In this document: piece after piece, positions 46,279 to 56,900 of the stretch | Layout of the letters: every line of letters begins with the position of its first letter | Position numbering within the stretch: position 1 is the stretch's first letter | The notes under the pieces: model-generated | Told to the model about the DNA's origin: nothing | The model's input: the letters and a program-made list of their open reading frames with translations, nothing else | The model's database searches: none | Assembly: GCF_040183065.1 (NCBI RefSeq) | Contig: NC_091123.1 | Coordinates: forward strand, 106,738,821-106,802,820 | Reading direction: 5' to 3' | DNA: 64,000 nucleotides | From: Periplaneta americana | Lineage: Eukaryota; Arthropoda; Insecta; Blattodea; Blattidae | Translations under genes and position numbers: made by a program

Positions 46279-47866
46279 CAAGTGTTGCTTTGTATAATAA
46301 GAACTGTAGGCACAGTGTATACGGTAAATCTCTATATGCATTTGAAAAGATTAGTAATCAACTTGACAGAAATGTTCGTGTGTCACAATATAATTTGTAA
46401 TATTTTATTTGTTAATGGCACTGTTATTTTTATTAAAGTATGCGATTTAGCAGTTACATGTACTTCACAAATGTCTTAATTGTTTCAAAAACAACTAAAT
46501 GCATTTATGACATTTGGCACAATAATATGAACATTTTCCATTTTGGTAATAAATTAAGTGGCAAGAAAATGTTCATGTGTCACACCATATAATATTTAAT
46601 ATTTTTTACATTATTAATTATTCCTTTTCATTATGATTTTCTGTTTATATTTTGGAATGCTTACGTTAAAAAACAGTGATGTGTCTTTCATGAACTCCTA
46701 AGTATTTGATTAAGTATCCTGTGAAGATTATAGTTACTTCGAAAATGTTACGTGTGTGACTATGGAATGACCCATCAGTATTGTTAGTATTGTTACAAAT
46801 TACAAAACCTGAAACTGTTAGAATGGGATCAGGAGTAGTGACAAAAAATGTAATGTTGTAGGCCTACATCAACATGACTATTTTAATCCAGTTTCTAATA
46901 GTTTTTAAGGTTTGAAGGCCTTTTGACGTAAACAGTATTGAACATGTGAGGGAAGGGCTATTTCTTGGTAATGGATTAGGCCCGTATATTTTATAATATT
47001 ATTAACTATATATTGTTAAAGTACCTAGTAAATATCGTAATATGTATATTATATAATACTGTAAACGAGACAATATCACAGGCTGCAAACTAGATTATTC
47101 TTGTTTTTGTATAATTATACGAACATGTCTGAAATAAACAAGACTACCATTGGTTAGGTTAGGATAGGATTACTTATATATTGTAATCAGGCTATATGCA
47201 CAAATTTTCCAATATACTACTATCATAACTAAATAGGTAATGTTAACATTAATTTCCATAAGTTTTTGTGGTGCAAATTAAAATAATTCAAAGTAAAGTA
47301 TAACAAAACTCCGACAACATTATAATTATGAACGTCAAATTCTCTTATTTTATTTATTTTTCAGTGTTAGTCCCTTATTTCCCATTGTTCTTTGGATTTA
47401 TCATTAGTGAAATATCAATTAACGGATAAATTATGTTATACACTCAGTTGATAATATAAATAATATTCACGACAAATATATAAAAACAGGAGAGATAACG
47501 AATCATAATTTAGCCCACCGATAACTTTATAACATGGTCTAAAAATTCTAGGTAGATTGGCTTTGCGCGAGACTCTGCATTGTATTCTATTCAATACAAA
47601 GGCGTACTTTATCTTATCTCTCCGCTTCGCCCACGTGACAACTATAATTAGAACTCCCTCGTTCCGAACTTGCCTAGGTCATATAGGCCAATAATATTTA
47701 TCCAAGGTCATCAATTGTCGACAGTAGAATATCTCGTAAGCATGAAATAATCGATTTAGACCGACCAGACCGGTTCAGAGTTCGTGTCTCGTGGTGGTGT
47801 TGGTCATTGTGCCATCTGTTGACGATTATTGAACTACATCAAGCCGGCCTCGACTGCAAACCCTAA
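46279..47866. other. Intergenic, unrecognised
   Basis: AT-rich. A somewhat GC-richer stretch at 47550-47860 includes a CACGTG (about 47632). No ORF that I can assign. Confidence 0.4.
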
Positions 47867-47908
47867 AGCCTATATAAAAGAGCTATCTGTTAGTATATAT
47901 GATCTAGG
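47867..47908 (-). repeat. 42-bp inverted repeat, right copy
   Basis: Exact reverse complement of 40825-40866, 42 of 42 bases. The identity stops abruptly on both sides. Confidence 0.9.
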
Positions 47909-48822
47909 GTACAAGCCGTAAGGCAGACAACGTGACTCGCTTAACAGCGCGATCGCGAAGGGCGGTCTTTCAACCATATCAATTAGTTGCAGTACATGAA
48001 AAAGTAACATATATTTCTCTGAAATGCAATGTTATCGCGTCAGTAAAATTTTAAACAGTGATTGTGAGACACTTGAGATACAATTCACTTGCAACGTAAG
48101 GTATAATATTATTTTTGGTGTGAAAATTATGTTGTTGCAGGCAAAGTTCGTATGTGTAATACCTGCCTTTATTTCGATTAAATATTGCGCCCTTATGTGG
48201 TTAAGTGAATTTTTGGTGTTATAAACAGTAAACATGTGTAATAATATACACGTGAAAGTGAAACATTGACTGGGATGTAAAGTAAATTATGATTAGGCCT
48301 AAGTGCAGCGTTACTGATTTTACTCTTGTCTAATCCATTTTTGTTAGTTTACCGTATTTGTTTTATTAAATTTAAATTATTGCGCCCTTCTTATGTGTGA
48401 ATAATCTACATTATAAATAATACGTTTGATAATATACACAATTTGAACTAAAAGCGAGATACATATAGTATATTATGAAAAATTATACCTTATAGTTTTC
48501 ATTACTGTTACAGTGTCTAGTATTGTAATTAATTGAAATAAAGCACGCTCGCTTCATTACGAAATTCTTGCACATTCATTTAAGCACGTTTCAACAATTT
48601 TCAGTTGCATCTCACGCATATTTTGATGTGTTGACATTATAGGTTATGTTTACTGACATTATAGGTTATATTTACTCTATCAGTACTTGCCTTATTTCTA
48701 TATTCGCAATTATGCATCATAATTTAGCATAACGCTACGTATAACTTGTAAATGCAATTTGCCTACACTTCAATTGTATTTATTCGTTTCATACGGTACT
48801 CCAGTCTGATTAGTTTAATATG
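47909..48822. other. Intergenic, unrecognised
   Basis: AT-rich. A short local duplication TGACATTATAGGTTATRTTTAC occurs twice near 48635-48672 (as two adjacent ~20-base units). Confidence 0.4.
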
Positions 48823-49018
48823 TTACCAGGGCTAAACTAGCGCTGAGGTAGTTCCCTTCGTATTCATACACCTTGCATATACTAATTAGTTCGGTTAGTT
48901 CAGGCTTTTATTATGCCTTGCATAGAGGATGAAATGCATCTCCACAAAAAATAAATTCAACTGTTTTCAGTTCAGAAGTTACCGGAATTATACCTCAGCG
49001 CTCGTCTAACCCTAGTTA
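48823..49018. mobile_element. PIF/Harbinger-like MITE, 190 bp
   Basis: Element 48826-49015, flanked by TTA on both sides (48823-48825, 49016-49018). Ends CCAGGGCTAAACTAGCGCTG and, inverted, CTAGGGTTAGACGAGCGCTG, each followed by AGGTA. Internal sequence CTTGCATA..ATGCATCTCCACAAAAA is shared with 43080-43110. Confidence 0.8.
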
Positions 49019-49034
49019 AGTAATATAACCGAAT

Positions 49035-49670
49035 GTACATTTCATAGGAGGGACTGTGGTGAATTTTTTACCTATAAGTAAGGAAGATAACCGTGTTCTG
49101 AAGTTTATCCTAAATATATTTTTCTTTATTAAATCTCACAATAGCTTTCGTTCTCAACTTGAAATGTTGGCGCAAATAGGTTATGTTAACATGGTGAATT
49201 CTCTTCACATAAAAATAACATAGTTTTATAATTATTCCTGACACATTATGCAACAAATAAATGGAACTAGCCGGAACTTATGCACACATTACATTGAATA
49301 ACAGTTTAATTGTATTATTTATTTGTTCCCCACTATACTGGGTCGTATTGAATTCTATTTATCTAACCTACCAGATGAAGTAACACACAACCGTACGTAC
49401 CTACACTAAGTTCATAGGACGGACTGTGGTAAATTTTCTACCTACAAGTAAGGAAGATAGATGTGCTAACTAAAATCACAATATAAATAATTCTTCTTTA
49501 TTAAATCTCAAAATAGCTTCCATTCCAAACTTAAAATGTTGATGCAAACAGGTTATGTTAACATTTAAAACTCCGTTCACATTAAAATAACACAGTTTTG
49601 TAATTATTTCTGCAACATATTATGCAATAAGAAGTGAACGTATCTTATACACACATTACACTAAATAAAA
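49035..49670. repeat. Tandem duplication of about 280 bp upstream of STYX
   Basis: Unit 1 (about 49035-49310) and unit 2 (about 49405-49670) share, in order, TTCATAGGA.GGACTGTGGT, TACCTA.AAGTAAGGAAGATA, TTTATTAAATCTCA.AATAGC, GGTTATGTTAACAT and TATGCA. They are clearly homologous, diverged by scattered substitutions and small indels. Confidence 0.75.
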
Positions 49671-49747
49671 TTGAGCACTGACACGCATTAAAGTAATATA
49701 TTTCACTCAGCTCCGTATACTCAAATAGAAAAGCCCGACCCATCGAG

Positions 49748-49755
49748 TGACGTCA
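49748..49755. promoter_or_regulatory. CRE-like palindrome TGACGTCA
   Basis: A perfect 8-bp cAMP-response-element palindrome about 820 bp before the first recognised STYX coding block, in a less AT-rich stretch. It may belong to a promoter feeding a 5' non-coding exon. That is inference; no TATA or initiator supports it. Confidence 0.25.
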
Positions 49756-50564
49756 CACATCCTGCATTACGGCCTGGTTTAGATCACGATGGCAGTGGTT
49801 ACAACTAATTGGCTTTTCAAATACATGATTGCAGCCTTTCTTTCATCGCTAAATAGTGTAGTGTTGGCTGCCATGCATGCATGCATAATTTTGAATCGCA
49901 GTAGCCTTGCGCTCGTCCGCCTTGACACTTGGCAACATTAAATAGGATTATACCAAAAATTTTGTTCATTATATGCCACCTTGTCGGCCACTAGCGGTCA
50001 GACGTACATAGGCCTATATTATAATAAATTGAGTATATAGGAAGGATCATGCGAAATTCAAGCCGCAAGAACAATACTGAATCTCTGTTTCCAATTATGA
50101 CGGCATTTTTAATATTGGTACAATTTTCCGTAAAATCCTTAAGAAACTTAGCATTTGCTTATTATTTAATATAACGTGCTATTACATTTTTCGTTGTGAA
50201 TCGATTTTTTTTTTGCATTTCACACAATTATGTTGGCAAACCTGTATTAAATGCCGCTCTACAATTCACTGTTGTTACATGTTTCTGCGAAATGGAGGCA
50301 GTAGATTGATGAAAAATCTTAAGTGACATAAAGTAACTTTTTAAATACATATCGTACAAATGCTTTCTGTAGATAATGTGGTTCAAAGGCACGGAGAGGT
50401 ACAGTATATGTATGTTTGCACTTAGTAATTGTTCTTGTGCTCATAAGCATTTCACGTAAAGCCTAGGTTAAAAATGTTGATTATTGAAATTGATATTGAC
50501 ACATGTTTACAGAAGGTCTGGGTTAAATTTTGCAGAATTATTATACTAAGCTCCTTCTTTTCAG
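49756..50564. other. Upstream region of STYX
   Basis: A T-rich tract and acceptor ctccttcttttcag end at 50564, implying that an upstream (probably 5' UTR or start-codon) exon lies somewhere to the left. I could not locate it. Confidence 0.4.
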
Positions 50565-50995
50565 GATGGACAGGTGACTGGAATGGAGTTTCCTAAGATT
50601 CCACAAGTGCAAGATAGTGAAGAGTGGACATATACAATGCGTCGCACAATGCAGGAAATTGTACCAGGATTATTTCTCGGACCATATTCAGCGGCAATGA
50701 AGTCTAAATTAGACCTTCTTAAGCATCATGGGATCACTCATATTGTTTGTGTTAGACAGGATATAGAAGCACACTTCATTAGACCGAACTTTCCGGACAA
50801 ATTCAAGTACTTGATCCTTGACATAGCTGATACAGTCACAGAAAACATTATTCAACATTTCCCCAAAGTTCGTCAGTTTGTTGATGAGAGCGTGACATCG
50901 GGTGGGAAGACCTTAATTCATGGAAATGCGGGAATCTCTAGGAGTGCAGCCCTTGTTTTAGCATATATAATGGAGAAATATGGGTTATCATGCAA
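50565..50995 (+). CDS. STYX: STYX first recognised coding exon
   Basis: Acceptor ag at 50563-50564, donor gtgagt at 50996. Open from the acceptor. The ATG at 50583 is the likely start; upstream residues DGQVTG could be 5' UTR or coding. It ends two bases into a codon. Confidence 0.9.
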
Positions 50996-53900
50996 GTGAG
51001 TAACATTTATTCGGTGCCTATGGCATTATTGAAACTAATGTTTGTTATGACAGAATTATATGTCGGTACCTTATATGTCTTCTATTACCTGTTGCATGAG
51101 AGTACACGAAGGTGCATTGTGTGATAGGTAATTACGGTAATTTTAGTATTATAAAAGTAGTCTGCTGATGATACTTGTCATGGTTTTTCATTTATGCAAT
51201 CGTCATTTTGATGTCTCGATAAGAAACGTAAACTTGAATGGTTAGGTCTACTGCTTTGTCAGCTAAATGATCCAAATGCATGGTAAGAATGTAGATAAAA
51301 ATGGCAGGAAGAGGTTTGTAAAATGACTATACATTACTACTACTATTTTCACTGATTTACTGTGTATGGTTTCTATGTAGCCCAGTTTAGAAGATAAGCG
51401 GACATGGTACCATATAGACAGTGACGAAATGACACTCAAAAGAATAGCGTACACAGATGCTATATATTATAAATAAGTAAATTGAACAACCCAAACGATA
51501 TTACAGAGAGATTGCCCATTTTCAAGAAAAAATAATATATCACCAAATACCGTAGAACAATTTTTTACATCGCAAAATTTAAATTAACGCACTCTTCTCT
51601 TACATACTCTCCTTCCATTCCCTCTCTCTTACTCTTCCACTTCTTCTTTTTCCATACCCCACCGCTCTACTCTACTATCTAATCTTATTTTTACATTACA
51701 CTCTACATATCTATTCTATTATTAACACACAATTTTACTTACCTTGCTGATGTCTAGACTCGAACTACCGAACTTCACCTCTGTACCCCATAGTCCTAAT
51801 CACTAGGCTACACGAAGAATTATGGACACACAACTTGAAACTAATACAACAACAGAAACTCAAACATCATGCCACATTGTAGGCCTATATCCTATATCAC
51901 ACATTACCTCATATCTTACAAAGAAAAGCCTTCTGCTTTATTACGGAACACAATACCAACATGCTAGCATAGAAAACACCGAAATCATTGCAAAAGAGGC
52001 ATTTCTGAATAATAATCTTTACAACAAACAGTGTGAAAACCTTTACATACCGAATACTTAACATCGCCATTTTTTGGCAGTAAATATAAACATCATGGAG
52101 GGTAGCTGCGAATATATTGAATAAGCAGTCGTGGACAGCCGATAAGGTGTGGTCCTCCAGCTTGGGGGTTGGGCGAAGGGCTAACAACCCATCACCGTAA
52201 AAAACAGCTTGTTACGTATCCCTATAATAAGCCTCGGAATAGGACTGATTCTCTGGCACGACCACAGCAAAGGAATAAGGTTTTGAGATTTGGCACTTGG
52301 AACGTAACTAGTCTTTATAGAACAGGAGGGGTAACATTAGTAGCAAAAGAACTAGCTAGATATAGAATAGACTTCGTAGGAGTACAAGAGGTTAGGTTAG
52401 ATGGGAATGGCATGTCACAAATAGGAGATTACTTGTTGTATTATGGGGAAGGAAACAATAATCACCAATTAGGAACAGGATTATTTGTTCATAAAAGAAT
52501 GAAATCAGCAGTAAAAAAGGTCGAATTTATCAGTGACAGGTTATCATATTTAGTACTTAAGGGTAGATGGTGCGACATCATAGTTATAAATGCTCACACC
52601 CCTACAGAAGAGAAAGACGACCATATAAAGAATAGCTTCTATGAGGAATTGGAATATACTTTTGATCAGTTCCCTAGATATCACATGAAAATTTTATTGG
52701 GGGATTTCAATGCTAAAGTAGGACGGGAGGATATTTTTAGACCAACTATTGAAAAGAGAGCCTACACGCAATTAGTAGTGACAATGGAGTTAGATTAGTC
52801 AACTTTGCCACATCGAAAAATTTAATTGTCAAAAGTACAACATTCCCCCATAAGGATATACATAAATATACTTGGACTTCTCCAGATGGATTGACACACA
52901 ACCAAATAGATCACATCTTGATAGATAAACGGAGACATACTAGTATAGTAGATATTCGAACTTTCAGGGGTGCAGACTGTAATTCTGACCATTATTTGGT
53001 GATTGGAGAATTAAGAGAAAGATTATCAGTAGCCAAGCGAGTAGAGCAACAAGTTAATATTACTAAATTCAATATTTTGAAATTAAAGGACGAGGAAGCC
53101 AAGCAAAATTATCAGGTCGAAATTTGGAATAGGTTTGCCACTTTAGAAAGTGCCGACGAAGTTGAGAAAGAATTAGATGTTAATAGCGTGTGGGAAAATA
53201 TCAGAGATAGTATCAAAATTGCAGCTGAGCAGAGCATAGGTTATTATGAAACTAAGAAAAAGAAACCGTGGTTTGATGAAGATTGTTGCATGGTAGTAGA
53301 AAGAAGGAAACAGGCAAAATTGAAATTCTTACAGGATCCAGTTGAGGAGAAGAGAGATAATTATTTCAATGAAAGACGGGAAGCAAGTCGTACACTTAGG
53401 AATAAAAAGAGAGGTTACTTGAAGGAAAAACTGAATGAGGTAGAAACAAATAGTAAGAATAAAAACATTCGAGATTTATATAAGGGTATAAAGGAATTTA
53501 AGAACGGATATCAGCCAAGGGTAAACGTGATCAAGGATGAGAATGGTGACTTGCTTGCAGACTCTCCATCAATCCTAAACAGATGGAAAAACTATTTTGC
53601 GCAACTACTAAATGTACATAGGCCAAATAGAAATGATCGGGACTAAATTGAAATACAAACTGCTGAGCCATCTATATCCGAACCCACGCTTTCAGAAGTC
53701 GAAATTGCGATAGAAAATCTGAAAAGGTACAAGTCTCCAGGTATCGATCAAATTCCAGCAGAATTAATACAAGAGGGTGGAAGTGTATTATATAGCGAAA
53801 TTTATAAACTTGTACTTGCTATTTGGGAAAAGGAAATTGTACCAGAACAATGGAAGGAGTCCATAATTGTACCTATTTTTAAAAAGGGGGACAAAACCAA

Positions 53901-56900
53901 CTGTGGTAACTTTCGAGGAATATCACTTTTGTTGACGTCGTACAAAATTTTGTCCAATATTCTTTTGAGAAGATTAACTACGTACGTAGATGAAATTATT
54001 GGGGATCATCAGTGCGGTTTTCGGCGTAATAGATCGACTATTGATCAGATTTTTTGTATTCGACAGATAATGGAGAAAAAATGGGAGTATAAGGGTACAG
54101 TACATCAGTTATTCATAGATTTCAAAAAGGCATATGACTAGGTTAAGAGGGAAGTATTATATGATATTCTTATTGAATTTGGTATTCCCAAGAAACTAGT
54201 TCGATTAATTAAAATGTGTCTCAGTGAAACATACAGCAGAGTCCGTATAGGTCAGTTTCTATCTGATGCTTTTCCAATTCACTGCGGGCTAAAGCAGGGA
54301 GATGCACTATCACCTTTACTTTTTAACTTCGCTTTAGAATATGCCATTAGGAAAGTTCAGGATAACAGGCAGAGTGTGGAATTGAACGGATTACATCAGC
54401 TTCTTGTCTATGCTGATGACGTGAATATGTTAGGAGAAAATACACAAACGATTAGGGAAAACACGGAAATTTTACTTGAAGCAAGTAGAGCGATCGGTTT
54501 GGAAGTAAATCCCGAAAAGACAAAGTATATGATTATGTCTCGTGACCAGAATATTGTACGAAATGGAAATATAAAAATTGGAGATTTATCCTTCGAAGAG
54601 GTGGAAAAATTCAAATATCTTGGAGCAACAATAACAAATATAAATGACACTCGGGAGGAAATTAAACGCAGAATAAATATGGGAAATGCGTGTTATTATT
54701 CGGTTGAGAAGCTCTTATCATCCAGTCTGCTGTCCAAAAATCTGAAAGTTAGAATTTATAAAACAGTTATATTACCGGTTCTTCTGTATGGATGTGAAAC
54801 TTGGACTCTCACTCTGAGAGAGGAACATAGGTTCAGGGTGTTTGAGAATAGGGTGCTTAGGAAGATATTTGGGGCTAAGTGGGATGAAGTTACAGGAGAA
54901 TGGAGAAAGTTACACAACACAGAACTGCACGCATTGTATTCTTCACCTGACATAATTAGGAACATTAAATCCAGACGTTTGAGATGGGCAGGGCATGTAG
55001 CACGTATGGGCGAATCCAGAAATGCATATAGAGTGTTAGTTGGGAGACCGGAGGGAAAAAGACCTTTAGGGAGGCCGAGACGTAGATGGGAGGATAATAT
55101 TAAAATGGATTTGAGGGAGGTGGGGTATGATGATAGAGACTGGATTAATCTTGCACAGGAGAGGGACCGCTGGCGGGCTTATGTGAGGGCGGCAATGAAC
55201 CTTCGGGTTCCTTAAAAGCCATTTGTAAGTAAGTAAGTAAGTAAATATAAACATCACTCCAGTCCCCTAACTGCCCATTGTGCAACTCAAACCGAGAAAT
55301 GGATTCGGAACACCTCAAAATCTGTGCTTCAGTGGCTGGTCATGATAATATCTTTGAAAAATATTGGAGTGCAAGAGGTCAAATGACTTTATTGTCAAAC
55401 GCCTGGCATTAGAAAACAACAACATAAACATCACTCTGAAATGTGCCTGAACATCGATATAAAACTTGCTAAACAGTTAGGTATCACTACGGTACTTTAC
55501 TCCTCTTATATCGCGAAAATAGTGCCACCATCACTGTAAGATTCAGACTTTGCTACATTATATCACATTCATAACCACGTCGAACATAAAAAACAATAAC
55601 CTTTTACTAATATACATCTTTAACCCTTTTGAGTTCCATGTTGGGTGACATCCGTCACTGCAATATCCGCATTGCAGTCCCATGGTGGGCAGCATCCGAC
55701 ACATTTCTTGCGCAAAGTGACTGCGATATTTAAATCCGTGTCCCATGCCAGGTGACATCCACCACTGCAATATCCGTGTTACAGTTCCACGGTGGGCAGC
55801 ATCCGACACATTTCTCGTGCAGACTGACTGTGGTATTTAAATCCGACCGCAAAGGGTTAAAATCTCTTTTCACTAATATACACCCTTCATAAACCCCTTA
55901 CCTTTTACTAATATCCTCCAGAGTCTTGAGACATTTGTTGTTTTATTTTTAAAGTTCAATATAATTCTAATTTAAAAAAAAAAAAGTTACTGACATATGA
56001 GGAAATGATGAAAAAATTCTGCATGTTACTGTTAGGCACAAATGCAGGTACATTATACTATACTTCGAGTCTCTGCACATATATCTTAGATCATAATCAT
56101 GAAGTATAATATAGCATACTATACTCTCAGGATTGAGGATGATAAATACCTTTACTAAAATCCTAACCTCTCACTAATTTTTTTCTTTCCCTTTCTGAGA
56201 AGGGCACGAAGGATTGTACCACAGCCTGAGGCTTGTTGTGCCAACCTCTTTATTGTGAGATGTTTGTTAAAAGTCCTTAGAACCGCATTCCTGTGGGTAC
56301 TGCTTGGTATCAACTTATCGATTCAGCTATGGCATCCAGGTCTGACACAGTCTCCCAGTTAATATTCTGCAGCCATCTCAGATCGATGGCATCTGTTCGC
56401 AAATCGCATACTACATTCTGCTGGACCCTATATTAACTTGAAGTTTGCAGTACCATAGATATCGTGATTCACCATGGTGGCATCTGTCCAAGGGAGCTAC
56501 ACAAAATGGTGTCTGCCTGATCTACCACAGTCCGCTGTGAAATCCCCAATGCCTCACAGGGATGTATGCAGCTCCCCGAGATAGATGGCACTGTAGGCGA
56601 ATCACGACACAAGTCTGCTGGGTCTCTGATCGATCTGAAACTATTGAAGATGACAGATGAAGTTGAAATTAATGAAGGCGAAATGAGTCTGAGGTTTAAA
56701 GCCGAAGTTACCCAGCAGTTTTGCTCCAAGTGGTTGAGGGGAGGAAACCTCGGAAAGAAACCTTAATGTGGTAACTTGTCCTAACCAGGATTTGAACCCA
56801 GGCCTGCTCGTTTCATGGTCAGACATGCTGACCGTTACTTCACAGTGATAGACAATATACACGCTTACCAAAACCCTAATCTGTCATTAATGTACACCCT

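Noticed and set aside
51822..52061. 79-codon ORF upstream of the RTE as an RTE ORF1 or LINE gene
   Set aside because: Lies outside the RTE target duplication and shows no LINE or zinc-finger motif.
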